A stretch of 64,000 nucleotides of DNA from Paenibacillus sp. FSL R5-0345 (GCF_000758585.1 NZ_CP009281.1:4712001-4776000); one strand, 5' to 3'; shown: positions 24,221 through 32,678, counted from the stretch's first letter. The notes: a model not told the origin generated them from the letters alone. Numbers and translations are program-made.

Positions 24221-24420
24221 GGGGGTCTCTGTCTTTGCAAAAAATATAAGAGGTACCGAATGAAACTCATACCCTCTTATATTTTTAAAAAGGACTGTAT
24301 CCGTTTTGACGCTAAAAACTGGGAAAGGTTGCACTAAACAAAATAGAAACGGCTATACTATCCACTGATTATGCTCACGAAAGCCTTGCTGCGCATAACT
24401 TTTAGGACAGTATCCGTTTC
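24221..24420 (-). promoter_or_regulatory. Complex upstream region of the GHL10 gene
   Basis: Several elements are visible in the 300-base mntR-GHL10 gap. GGTCTCTGTCTTT (24224-24236) and TCATAC-CTCTTATATT (24268-24284) also occur before the stalk protein at 35653-35685. AAAATATAAGAGG/CCTCTTATATTTT forms a 13-bp hairpin (24240-24287). AGGAC(T/A)GTATCCGTTT is directly repeated at 24291 and 24404. On the coding strand GGATAC then TATAAG 15 bases on could be a promoter. No known riboswitch fits. Confidence 0.45.
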
Positions 24421-24433
24421 GGGAAAAAACATT

Positions 24434-24859
24434 TTAGGAATCACTTGTCAGTTCATTGTGAATCGCATATAACGTCTGTATACGTTCTTCGTCACGCCGG
24501 AAATATTCTACCAATGTTTCAATACGAGTAATCGAATCCCAACTTAAGTGATGCTCGATTCCTTCAACATCATTATAAATGTATTCCTGCTGTACTCCGA
24601 TCAATCCGAGGAATTCCTCCAGTAGTTGATGACGATCAACTAGCCGTTTTCCTACTTTTTTCCCTTTGTTGGTTAGGACAAGCCCACGATATTTCTCATA
24701 GATGAGATATTCGTCCTTATCCAGTTTTTGGATCATCTTGGTCACAGAGGAGGGGTGTACTTCCAGTCCCTCGGCAATATCCGAGACCCGCGCATAACCT
24801 TTCTCATCTATGAGCTTGTATATGCGCTCCAAATAATCCTCCATGCTGGGTGTTGGCAT
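24434..24859 (-). CDS. mntR: Manganese-dependent regulator MntR
   Basis: 141 residues, DtxR/MntR family. Winged helix (1-70; RVSDIAEGLEVHPSSVTKMIQKL) and dimerisation domain. All binuclear Mn ligands of B. subtilis MntR are at the same numbers: Asp8, Glu11, His77, Glu99, Glu102, His103. It represses Mn uptake when Mn2+ is bound. No Mn transporter is adjacent; the neighbouring ABC system looks zinc-specific. RBS AGAGGT. Confidence 0.96.
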   Translation of the reverse strand: MPTPSMEDYLERIYKLIDEKGYARVSDIAEGLEVHPSSVTKMIQKLDKDEYLIYEKYRGLVLTNKGKKVGKRLVDRHQLLEEFLGLIGVQQEYIYNDVEGIEHHLSWDSITRIETLVEYFRRDEERIQTLYAIHNELTSDS

Positions 24860-25052
24860 TAAACTTTACCTCTTTTCTATAATGAGCATGGCGCCGGGCC
24901 AAACCTTGCTCTAACAATGATACATGTTTCTAACGCACCTTGGCAAGTCCTTCAAAGGAACTTACAGATGAGTTGCACATGTTTACCATGCTTCTGTTGG
25001 GGCTGAGTTAGACATAATAAACATACTCGTCATTCCAAAGGAGCGTGAAAGT

Positions 25053-26129
25053 ATGACTATAGTGACGCCAGAGTCCGCTACTGTAAAAAGATCCAGAAAA
25101 CCAACTGCACTTTTTCTTCCAGAGCTCGTTTTCTTTGAGCCGAATGCTTTAAATTACCCTAAAGGTGAAAAAATTATGGAATGGGTAAAAGCTAACGATA
25201 TCCCCTATCGTATGACTACATCACATAATCGTATTATGAATTTCCCCGGTGAAACTGAGGTCGAGCAATACAAAATTGCCAAAAGAACGCTTGTTGTCGG
25301 CCTACGCAAAACTTTGAAGTTTGACCAATCCAAACCATCTGCTGATTATGCTATTCCGATCGCCACCGGCTGTATGGGGCACTGCCATTATTGCTATTTG
25401 CAGACCACCTTAGGGGCAAAGCCTTACATTCGCGTATATGTAAACACAGAAGACATTATTGACGCTGCCAAAACATATATCGAGGAGCGCAGTCCAGAAA
25501 TCACGACTTTTGAAGCTGCCTGTACCTCAGATCCGGTTGGACTGGAGCATATCACAGGTTCTCTGGCAGAACTAATTACATTTATGGCAAAAGAGCCCCT
25601 TGGCCGTCTGCGCTTTGTGACCAAATACCAACATGTTGAACCACTGCTTGCTTTGGAACATAACGGACATACCCGAATTCGCTTCAGCGTCAACGCAGAT
25701 TATGTAATAAAAAATTTCGAGCCTGCCACCTCCCGCTTTGAGGAGCGTATTGAAGCCGCTGGAAAGGTAGCACGGGCGGGTTATCCGCTTGGGTTTATCA
25801 TTGCTCCAATTATTTGGTATGACGGCTGGCAAGAAGGCTACGCTGAGCTACTGGCCAAATTAGCCCGGACCCTCCCCCCTGAAGTTGGAAAAGGATTAAC
25901 CTTCGAAATGATTCAGCATCGATTCACCAAAACCGCTAAGACGGTAATTGAGAAGCGCTACCCCAAATCCAAGCTTGAGATGGATATGGAGAAGCGTAAG
26001 AAGAAATGGGGCCGCTGGGGACAAAATAAATATGTCTATCCCGATGAACAGCAAACCGCCCTGCGAGAGTTTATCACAGAGCGGATATTCGAACATTTTC
26101 CAGAAGCAGGGATTGATTATTTCACCTAA
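25053..26129 (+). CDS. splB: Spore photoproduct lyase
   Basis: 358 residues. Radical-SAM cluster GCMGHCHYC (Cys107, Cys111, Cys114) and the catalytic hydrogen donor Cys157 in FEAACTSDPVGLEH, matching SplB. It reverses UV-induced spore photoproduct during germination using S-adenosylmethionine. RBS AAAGGAG. Monocistronic, convergent with ccdA (4-base overlap). A CATAATA about 50 bases upstream resembles a sigma-G -10, expected for a forespore gene, but the -35 is unclear. The C-terminus (from about 330) is longer than in B. subtilis (342 aa total). Confidence 0.96.
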   Translation: MTIVTPESATVKRSRKPTALFLPELVFFEPNALNYPKGEKIMEWVKANDIPYRMTTSHNRIMNFPGETEVEQYKIAKRTLVVGLRKTLKFDQSKPSADYAIPIATGCMGHCHYCYLQTTLGAKPYIRVYVNTEDIIDAAKTYIEERSPEITTFEAACTSDPVGLEHITGSLAELITFMAKEPLGRLRFVTKYQHVEPLLALEHNGHTRIRFSVNADYVIKNFEPATSRFEERIEAAGKVARAGYPLGFIIAPIIWYDGWQEGYAELLAKLARTLPPEVGKGLTFEMIQHRFTKTAKTVIEKRYPKSKLEMDMEKRKKKWGRWGQNKYVYPDEQQTALREFITERIFEHFPEAGIDYFT

Positions 26130-26839
26130 AAAATGAGCCAATCCGGTGTGATTCCCTGCAGCCACACTGTGATCCGGAACATTTGATCTGTAAAGAGCAG
26201 AACGCCCATAAATACCATGAGAACGCCGCCAATCTTCATCAGCACATTTGAATATTTAAGGATACGTCTAGCTCCGCCAAGAAAGAAGGCCAAGACAAAG
26301 AATGGCAATGCGAAACCGATGCTGTAAGCCGTAATTAACGTAAACCACGTGCCGGGCTCACTGGCGGAAAGTGCGATAATTGCGGTCAGAATCGGTCCGA
26401 TACATGGAGACCAGCCCGCTGAAAAACCGATCCCAAAAATAAAGGATCCCACATAACCCGCCGGCTTCCATTTTAAATCAAGCTTACGTTCACGAAGTAG
26501 AAATTGCGGCTGAAAGATCCCAAGCAGAAATAATCCCATCACAATAATCAGAATCGCCGATAATTGCCGGATCAGATCACGTTGTCCATTAAAGAATTGT
26601 CCGAATAGTCCTGCACCAAATCCCAGTGTGTAAAAAACCGCTGAAAAACCTAAAATAAATGCCAATGTATGGGTTATTGTGCGTATTCGGACCTCTTTGG
26701 TATTGCTGCCTGACTTCAATTGCTGAACGGATAATCCGGTAATATACGATAAATAAGAGGGATAAAGCGGTAAACAGCAAGGTGAAATAAACGATGCTAC
26801 CCCTGCTGCTAAGGCTATTCCTGCATTGATATTAGACAA
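26126..26839 (-). CDS. ccdA: Cytochrome c biogenesis protein CcdA
   Basis: 237 residues from a TTG start (26839; RBS GGAGAG). Six membrane helices, with the redox-active motifs AGVASFISPCCLPLYPSYLSY (helix 1) and FGIGFSAGWSPCIGPILTAI (helix 4), each carrying a conserved Pro-Cys. CcdA passes electrons across the membrane to extracytoplasmic thioredoxin-like proteins (cytochrome c maturation, spore cortex). An extra Cys (CC) in the first motif is noted. Single gene. Confidence 0.93.
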   Translation of the reverse strand: MSNINAGIALAAGVASFISPCCLPLYPSYLSYITGLSVQQLKSGSNTKEVRIRTITHTLAFILGFSAVFYTLGFGAGLFGQFFNGQRDLIRQLSAILIIVMGLFLLGIFQPQFLLRERKLDLKWKPAGYVGSFIFGIGFSAGWSPCIGPILTAIIALSASEPGTWFTLITAYSIGFALPFFVLAFFLGGARRILKYSNVLMKIGGVLMVFMGVLLFTDQMFRITVWLQGITPDWLIF

Positions 26840-26933
26840 GGTAGCGGCTCTCCTTCCAGCATTCGAGTCACTTCAGGGAAATAGTGTAGCTCCTTCATGT
26901 AAAAAAATGCATACCCTATATTTTATTCGCTGT

Positions 26934-27737
26934 TTATGCTGGCAAACCCTTTTTGCCGATCAAGGTCAATACTAATAGTGATATGAGTAAAAGCACAATG
27001 GTAGCACCAGGTGCCAGATTCCATACTCCTGCAACTACTAGTCCGCCTACAACAGCAATTTCTGAAATAATGACCGATAGGATAACCGAGGATTTAAAGC
27101 TTCGTGACAGCAATAAGCTTATGGCCACCGGAATGGTTAGTAGAGCAGATACTAGCAACGACCCGACAATTTTGATCGCTGTGCTGATTACAAGCGCCGT
27201 CAGAATAGTGATCAGCATGTTGAGCAGCTTCACAGGCAGCCCGCTGACACTCGCAGCATCCTCTTCAAAGCTAAGCAGGAAGAATTCCTTAAAGAACATC
27301 GTAACTACTACTACAACAGCTATCGTTACGATCCCTACTACGATTAAATCGGTATTGTCTAGCGTATAAATGCTACCGAACAAGTAACTCATAACATCAG
27401 CATTATAACCTTTTCCCAGGGTAAAAAAGAGTGAGGCTAAAGCCACCCCGCCCGACATAATTATCGCAATCGATAGCTCCGCGTAACTCTTATATGCCTT
27501 GCGAAGCTTCTCTATTGCAAAGGAAGCCACCACTGCAAAAACAAGACCTGCTCCTAGCGGGTAGAATCCTGTTAAAAAACCAAGTGCCACACCGGCTATC
27601 GTAACGTGAGCCAGTGTATCTCCAATCATAGATAAACGTCTAAGCACAAGAAAAACGCCTATAAGCGGCGCTGTAATACCTATCAGCAGACCGCCTGCAA
27701 GCGCCCGCTGAAAAAAATCGCTAAATAGAATCTCCAA
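26934..27737 (-). CDS. znuB: Zinc ABC transporter permease
   Basis: 267 residues from TTG (27737; MEILFSDFFQRALAGG) behind GGAGGAGAG. Eight or nine membrane helices of the ABC-3 family with the conserved PLIGVFLVLRRLSMIGDTLAHVTIAGVALG and LLVSALLTIPVAISLLL. Inner-membrane channel of the zinc uptake system with ZnuA and ZnuC, which lie upstream in the same orientation. A 320-base gap with repeat material separates it from znuC. Zn rather than Mn is inferred from the Zur boxes and His-rich ZnuA. Confidence 0.92.
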   Translation of the reverse strand: MEILFSDFFQRALAGGLLIGITAPLIGVFLVLRRLSMIGDTLAHVTIAGVALGFLTGFYPLGAGLVFAVVASFAIEKLRKAYKSYAELSIAIIMSGGVALASLFFTLGKGYNADVMSYLFGSIYTLDNTDLIVVGIVTIAVVVVVTMFFKEFFLLSFEEDAASVSGLPVKLLNMLITILTALVISTAIKIVGSLLVSALLTIPVAISLLLSRSFKSSVILSVIISEIAVVGGLVVAGVWNLAPGATIVLLLISLLVLTLIGKKGLPA

Positions 27738-27789
27738 CTTTAACTCTCCTCCGTAGAACAATTGAAACATTTTTAATTATTAAAATCTT

Positions 27790-27960
27790 TTTTCGATCCC
27801 TCCCAAACCCTCCCTTCCAAGGGAGGGCCCCAAGGGCTCTGCCCTCTGGACACCCGCCAAGTGCAACTGGCGTAGGAGGTGGGGTTACTGAACTTAGATG
27901 GTGCGAGGTAAGATCGCTTTCGCCCCTTACGGGGCACGCTTACAGCGTCACGTTATTTAG
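27790..27960. repeat. GC-rich palindromic intergenic element within the znu operon
   Basis: Unlike the AT-rich flanks, this segment is GC-rich and full of palindromes: CCCTCCCTTCCAAGGGAGGG, CAAGGGCTCTGCCCT, CGCCAAGTGCAACTGGCG, GCCCCTTACGGGGC. No coding frame. It resembles dispersed intergenic repeats seen in Paenibacillus genomes (inference from memory, not checked). It lies between znuC and znuB and probably inserted into a formerly compact operon. Confidence 0.65.
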
Positions 27961-28058
27961 ATACGGAAAAGATTAAGAATGAAAGCATCTCTGCTCCCAT
28001 GCTATGTAGAGTTCTGATAGCAGAGCTACCCTCTAGCTACTCAGAGTTTAACTATGAC

Positions 28059-28808
28059 CTAAGAGAGCGTGTGCTGCAGGTTCTCTTCCGTACAATTCTG
28101 CAAATCATGAGAGTGACGGGAGAAAAAGTTAATCTTACCGTTCGTTTGCACGGGTTCATTCCCTAAGTAATTTTTAATCATGTCGATATCATGCGACACC
28201 ATCAGGAATGTCATATGATGATGGGCATGCATATGTGTAATTAGATCAAAGAATCCTGCTTGGGATTCAGCGTCAATACCGACTGTAGGCTCATCCAAAA
28301 TTAAGAGATCCGGATGGTTGATCAGCGCACGCGCGAGAAATACACGCTGCTGCTGGCCGCCTGACAGCTGCCCTACTCTTTTCTCCGCAATATCCTGTAT
28401 CCGCATCACTTCCAGCGCATCTTCGCACTGGCGGTGCTGAGCCTTAGATACTCTACGTATAAGATTCTTGTTGTTGTATAAACCAGATAGCACTACTTCA
28501 CGCACCGTTGCTGGAAACAGCGGGTTGAAGGCATTCTTTTGTGGAACATAACCAATCCGTTCCCAGTCTTTAAACTTGCGGACAGGTGTTCCGAATAATT
28601 TAATTTCACCACTGCTAGCCGGAAGCAAACCGACGATCATCTTCATCAGTGTTGTTTTACCAGCGCCATTAGACCCAATGATACCGAGGAAGTCTCGTTC
28701 TCTTACACTATAGTTAAGATTCGAGATCACCTTCTGTTCGCCATATGAAAAAGAAAGATCCTGTATATCGATGATATGCTGATGGCAGTCCAAGGATACC
28801 GATTGCAT
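28059..28808 (-). CDS. znuC: Zinc ABC transporter ATP-binding protein
   Basis: 249 residues. Walker A GSNGAGKTTLMK, signature LSGGQQQRVFLARAL, Walker B LLILDEPTVGID, and H-loop MVSHDID. Energises zinc import through ZnuB. RBS AAGGCGGTG. 34 bases after znuA. The C-terminus is His-rich (SRHSHDLQNC), as often seen in metal transporters. Confidence 0.95.
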   Translation of the reverse strand: MQSVSLDCHQHIIDIQDLSFSYGEQKVISNLNYSVRERDFLGIIGSNGAGKTTLMKMIVGLLPASSGEIKLFGTPVRKFKDWERIGYVPQKNAFNPLFPATVREVVLSGLYNNKNLIRRVSKAQHRQCEDALEVMRIQDIAEKRVGQLSGGQQQRVFLARALINHPDLLILDEPTVGIDAESQAGFFDLITHMHAHHHMTFLMVSHDIDMIKNYLGNEPVQTNGKINFFSRHSHDLQNCTEENLQHTLS

Positions 28809-28842
28809 GCTTAAGCACCGCCTTTTCCTTATACTTTCCTTA

Positions 28843-29838
28843 TTATTGTAAAGCCATAATCAGATTTTGCAAATTTTTCTCCATTAATGTGAAGTAGTTA
28901 TCCCCGTTCTTTTCTTGCTCTGCAGTAAGACCCTCTACTGGATTAAGAACCATAGTAGACACTCCGGCTTCAGCTGCTAACGTCTTAGCCAGTTTATCGG
29001 AGACAAGCTCTTCAAAAAAGATGTACTTGATGTCTTCGTCTTTGACCAACTTCGCCAGATTCACCAAATCTTGACCTCTTGGCTCTGCGTCAGGTGATAA
29101 TCCCATGATCGCATGCTGTTCAAGACCATAATCACGCGCAAGGTATGAGAATGCTTGGTGCGAAACTACGATTTCATGGTTAGGCAGCTTGGTAAGCTCC
29201 TGCTCAAATTTACTATCCAAAGCCTGTAAACGTTCAGCAAGCTTATTGTAACGCTCTTCATAACCATCTTTATGCTCCGGATCTACAGACTGGAGACTGT
29301 CTTTAATATTACGGGCCATGATGATCGCTGATTTCGGGCTAACCCAGGTATGCGGGTCTGTATGAAGGCTGTCCCCAGAATGGCTATTATGATCAGCATC
29401 ATCTTCATGATGATCCTCTTCACTGCTGCCCCCGTGATCATGTCCGTCATCTTCATCAGTCATTATTAAATCAATCCCTTTACTTACTTCAACGGCTTCC
29501 ACCTTGCTGCTGCTATCAAGCCCTTTTAGAAAATTAGGAACCCATCCCTCAAGCCCTGCTCCGTTATATAGGAACAATTGCGCTTTAGAGGTGTTAACAA
29601 TATCCTGACTGCGCGGTGTCCAATCATGCGGCTCTACACCAACCGGAAGCAAATTAATGGCATTTATATCATCTCCACCAATTTCCCGAGTAAACTCATA
29701 AATAGGATAAAAGGTAGTTACAACATTTACTTTCCCTTCAACTATACTTCCACTGCTCTTAGGTCCACATGCAGTAAGTGTAAATACAAGCACCATTGCA
29801 AGAATGAGCAGACTTATTCGTGACTTCATAGCAACCAT
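28843..29838 (-). CDS. znuA: Zinc-binding lipoprotein of ABC transporter
   Basis: 331 residues. Lipoprotein signal with lipobox LTACG. Cluster A-1 metal-binding fold with ligands in GVEPHDWTPRSQD, DPHTWVSPKSA and EIVVSHQAFSYLA. A His/Asp-rich loop (about 132-160, HDHGG...DHHEDDADHNSH) typical of zinc-specific members. Captures Zn2+ outside the membrane for ZnuCB. First gene of the operon, with a promoter overlapped by a Zur box. RBS AGGGAGA before the first ATG. Confidence 0.95.
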   Translation of the reverse strand: MVAMKSRISLLILAMVLVFTLTACGPKSSGSIVEGKVNVVTTFYPIYEFTREIGGDDINAINLLPVGVEPHDWTPRSQDIVNTSKAQLFLYNGAGLEGWVPNFLKGLDSSSKVEAVEVSKGIDLIMTDEDDGHDHGGSSEEDHHEDDADHNSHSGDSLHTDPHTWVSPKSAIIMARNIKDSLQSVDPEHKDGYEERYNKLAERLQALDSKFEQELTKLPNHEIVVSHQAFSYLARDYGLEQHAIMGLSPDAEPRGQDLVNLAKLVKDEDIKYIFFEELVSDKLAKTLAAEAGVSTMVLNPVEGLTAEQEKNGDNYFTLMEKNLQNLIMALQ

Positions 29839-29859
29839 TAAATTGATCTCCCTCTCAAA

Positions 29860-29874
29860 TCGTAATCTTTACTA
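29860..29874 (-). promoter_or_regulatory. Downstream Zur box of znuA
   Basis: Minus strand TAGTAAAGATTACGA, a 7-1-7 imperfect inverted repeat matching the Bacillus Zur consensus TCGTAATNATTACGA in most positions, located in the znuA leader just before the RBS. Confidence 0.6.
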
Positions 29875-29879
29875 TTAGA

Positions 29880-29909
29880 AGTATAATAGTAATCATTACG
29901 ATAAGTCAA
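29880..29909 (-). promoter_or_regulatory. znuA promoter with embedded Zur box
   Basis: Minus strand TTGACT (29904-29909), 18-base spacer, TATACT (29880-29885). The spacer holds TCGTAATGATTACTA (29887-29901), nearly the full Zur operator. Zinc-loaded Zur bound here would block RNA polymerase directly. Confidence 0.75.
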
Positions 29910-29958
29910 CAATAAATCCTGATAAGATGATTCTGGATTTTATCTTTGCTAATACTTC

Positions 29959-30006
29959 GAAAAAAGGAATGTTCCCACAGCCTATCCGGCTGAAGGAGCA
30001 TTCCCT
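29959..30006 (-). terminator. metG terminator
   Basis: GGAATG(CT)CC ... GG(GA)ACATTCC with an inner CAGCC/GGCTG stem, followed by TTTTTT on the minus strand, 44 bases after the metG stop. Confidence 0.85.
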
Positions 30007-30049
30007 TCCTTGATATAAATTTTCATTTATATATTCTACATTACCAATC

Positions 30050-32062
30050 TTACTTCACAATAGCTCCATTTGGCATGCTGTCTGGCACCGTTGCTATGGT
30101 TAATTGATCACCTTTAGAAGCCGCTAGAATCATCCCTTGTGACAATTCTCCGCGTAGCTTCACCGGCTTCAGGTTCACAATACAAATCACTTTTTGTCCT
30201 ACCAGCTCTTCCGGCGTGTAGAATTTAGCGATACCAGAAACGACTTGACGCTGCTCATAACCTAAATCCAGCTGCAGCTTCAGCAGCTTGTCGGCTTTCT
30301 TTACAGGCTCTGCTGCAATGACCTGAGCTACTCTGAGCTCAGCCTTGGCGAAATCGTCGATACCGATCTCTTCTTTATGCTCTTCCTCAGGCTCGGATAC
30401 CGCTGGGGCAACAGGAGCTGCTTCGGCTGCTTCAGCCGCAGGCTTGCCAGCACCCATGGCGTCGGCAATATAAGCTACCTCTTGCTCCACATCTAGACGC
30501 GGGAAGATAGGATTGCCTTTCACCAGCTTTGTTCCTGCCGGAATCAGACCAAAAGTCTTACCGCTGTCCCAGGTCGTCAGTTCACCTGCTTCGATGCCAA
30601 GCTGCTCCCAGATCTTCGCAGGAGTTTGCGTCAAGAACGGCTGCAGCAGAATGGAAGCGGTGCGAAGACCTTCCACAAGATGTCTCATCACGGAAGCTAA
30701 CTCCGCTGTTCTGCTCTCATCCTTAGCAAGTACCCAAGGCTGTGTCTCATCAATATATTTATTGGTGCGGCTGATAAAGATTCCGATAGCTGTCAACGCT
30801 ACGGAGAACTCCATTTTTTCCATCGCTTCTTCTACTTTGGCATAAGTGTTCTCTGCCGCAGCTTGAAGCTCACCATCAAATGCTGTTACATTTCCTTCAT
30901 ACGCCGGAAGCTCTCCACCGAAATACTTCTCCACCATTGCACCTGTCCGGTTCAATAGGTTACCAAGGTCGTTAGCAAGATCATAGTTAACCCGATCTAC
31001 AAAGCTTTCAGGTGTGAATGTACCATCTGAACCAAACGGTACTTCCCGCAGCAGGTAATAACGAAGTGCATCCAGGCCGTAACGATCAATCAAAGTAACT
31101 GGATCTACTACGTTCCCTTTGGATTTCGACATTTTGCCATCCTTCATGAGCAGCCAGCCATGTGCAAACACCTTTTTCGGAAGAGGTTCACCTAGCGCCA
31201 TTAGAATAATTGGCCAGTAAATGGTATGGAAACGAACGATTTCTTTGCCGACAATATGTACATCTGCAGGCCAGAAGTTATCGTACAGACTGCGATCCTC
31301 AGAACCGTAACCCAAAGCAGTAATGTAATTCGTCAACGCATCGATCCATACGTACACTACATGCTTTTCGTCGCCTTTAACTTTAACCCCCCAATCGAAA
31401 GTCGTACGGGAAACCGCAAGATCCTCCAGACCAGGCTTGATAAAGTTGTTGATCATTTCGTTCTTACGGGATTCCGGCAAAATAAATTCCGGATTCTCCT
31501 CATAAAATTGCAGCAATCGATCTGCATATTTACTCATCCGGAAGAAATAACTCGCTTCCTTCACCAGTTCAACAGGATGACCGCTATCAGGGCTTTTTGC
31601 GCCAATGATTACGCCATTGTCATCTCGAACGATATCAACCAATTGCGTTTCGGTATAGAAGGTTTCATCCGGAATACTGTACCAGCCTTCATATTCACCT
31701 TTATAAATATCACCTTGCTTGAGCAGTCGATCAAAAATATCCTGAACAACCTTTTTATGACGATCTTCCGTAGTACGGATAAAGTCATCATTGGAGATAT
31801 CTAACTTACGCCATAATTCCTTAATTCCAACAACGATGTCATCTACGAACTGCTGAGGGGTTTTACCCGCTTCCTCAGCCTTCCGTTCAATCTTTTGACC
31901 ATGCTCGTCTGTACCTGTTAGATAACGTACGTCATAGCCGCGTAGACGTTTGTAGCGGGCCATCGCATCTCCAGCTACAGTGGAATAAGCATGTCCAATA
32001 TGCAGCTTATCGCTCGGATAGTAGATTGGTGTAGTTAAGTAAAAAGTTTTCTTCTCGCTCAT
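30050..32062 (-). CDS. metG: Methionyl-tRNA synthetase
   Basis: 670 residues: class I signature PIYYPSDKLHIGHAYS, KMSKS loop DGKMSKSKGNVVDPV, anticodon-binding helical domain (about 390-510), and a C-terminal tRNA-binding OB domain (about 565-670; IDDFAKAELRVAQVIAAEPVKKADKL). A Pro/Ala/Glu-rich linker (about 535-560) joins the last two. It charges elongator and initiator tRNA-Met. RBS AAGGATGA. Regulated by the methionine T-box upstream. Confidence 0.98.
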   Translation of the reverse strand: MSEKKTFYLTTPIYYPSDKLHIGHAYSTVAGDAMARYKRLRGYDVRYLTGTDEHGQKIERKAEEAGKTPQQFVDDIVVGIKELWRKLDISNDDFIRTTEDRHKKVVQDIFDRLLKQGDIYKGEYEGWYSIPDETFYTETQLVDIVRDDNGVIIGAKSPDSGHPVELVKEASYFFRMSKYADRLLQFYEENPEFILPESRKNEMINNFIKPGLEDLAVSRTTFDWGVKVKGDEKHVVYVWIDALTNYITALGYGSEDRSLYDNFWPADVHIVGKEIVRFHTIYWPIILMALGEPLPKKVFAHGWLLMKDGKMSKSKGNVVDPVTLIDRYGLDALRYYLLREVPFGSDGTFTPESFVDRVNYDLANDLGNLLNRTGAMVEKYFGGELPAYEGNVTAFDGELQAAAENTYAKVEEAMEKMEFSVALTAIGIFISRTNKYIDETQPWVLAKDESRTAELASVMRHLVEGLRTASILLQPFLTQTPAKIWEQLGIEAGELTTWDSGKTFGLIPAGTKLVKGNPIFPRLDVEQEVAYIADAMGAGKPAAEAAEAAPVAPAVSEPEEEHKEEIGIDDFAKAELRVAQVIAAEPVKKADKLLKLQLDLGYEQRQVVSGIAKFYTPEELVGQKVICIVNLKPVKLRGELSQGMILAASKGDQLTIATVPDSMPNGAIVK

Positions 32063-32093
32063 TGATTAATCATCCTTTCTTTCATTAAAAGAC

Positions 32094-32380
32094 AAAAAAC
32101 TCCCGCCCCTATAATGGGGCGAGAGTATAACTCACGCGATACCACCCAAATTTCCTGTCTCTTCACAGAGAACAGGCTTCGCCAGTTCCTTCCCGGGAAC
32201 TGTCCATTAACGCTGGAACACGCTGTTATCTTACGCGAACATCAAATGCAGTTCCCGCTCGAACACAGTTCCTCCCGGACCATATTCAATCTAACGCTCC
32301 ATACCGGCTTTCAGCTCGAACCGGCTCTCTGTAATGGACGTACCGATTTACTCATCCGTTCCTCGGAATTCATACTATTA
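32094..32380 (-). ncRNA. Methionine T-box riboswitch of metG
   Basis: The minus strand holds a complete T-box: stem I start CCGAGGAACGGATGAGTAAA, AG-bulge GAGAGCCGG with GCTGAAAGCCGGTATGGAGC, specifier context TTGAATATGGTCC with ATG (Met) at 32281-32283, the conserved T-box GGGTGGTATCGCGTGAG (32130-32147, pairs with tRNA acceptor end) and terminator CTCTCGCCCC/GGGGCGGGAG + TTTTTT (32094-32127). Uncharged tRNA-Met would stabilise the antiterminator and allow metG transcription. Confidence 0.95.
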
Positions 32381-32386
32381 CCTGTG

Positions 32387-32416
32387 AATATACCCAATGA
32401 TAAGGGCTTGTGTCAA
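32387..32416 (-). promoter_or_regulatory. Promoter of the metG T-box transcript
   Basis: TTGACA (32411-32416), 18-base spacer, TATATT (32387-32392) on the minus strand. The -35 overlaps the last codons of yidD. Confidence 0.7.
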
Positions 32417-32676
32417 GTCGCACGGGCAGAATCCTTCTTCGAGGGTTGTTCCTCAAGAGGTGGAACCGGATCAAGCCCCCCTGGATGGAAGGGATGGCAT
32501 CTAGCAATCCGCTTGGCAGCAAGCCATGAGCCTTTAAGTGGACCATGGACTTCAATCGCTTCCAGCGCATAGGCAGAGCAGGTTGGATAAAAACGACAAG
32601 TTGCAGGCTTAATCGGGGAAATGTACTTGCGGTACACCCGAATGGGAGCCTGAATCGTTCTTCGAAGGGTCGCCAT
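32413..32676 (-). CDS. yidD: Membrane protein insertion efficiency factor YidD
   Basis: 87 residues with the YidD signature: IRVYRKYISPIKPATCRFYPTCSAYALEAIEVHGPLKGSWLAAKRIARCHPFHPGG (read in segments), including the three conserved Cys. An amphipathic N-terminal helix associates with the membrane and assists YidC-dependent insertion. Starts two bases after the zur stop codon, so translation is probably coupled. RBS AAAGGAG. Confidence 0.96.
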   Translation of the reverse strand: MATLRRTIQAPIRVYRKYISPIKPATCRFYPTCSAYALEAIEVHGPLKGSWLAAKRIARCHPFHPGGLDPVPPLEEQPSKKDSARAT

Positions 32677-32678
32677 CC

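Noticed and set aside
24129..24433. Cyclic-di-GMP or other known riboswitch upstream of the GHL10 gene
   Set aside because: The GCAAAGACAGAGACC stretch is only superficially similar; the conserved paired aptamer core is absent.
26934..29838. Assigning the ABC transporter to manganese because mntR is nearby
   Set aside because: His-rich binding protein, Zur boxes in the promoter and a Zur-like gene favour zinc; no MntR-type operator was seen here.
31226..31804. 192-residue plus-strand frame
   Set aside because: Lies antisense within metG, whose motifs are intact; no RBS.
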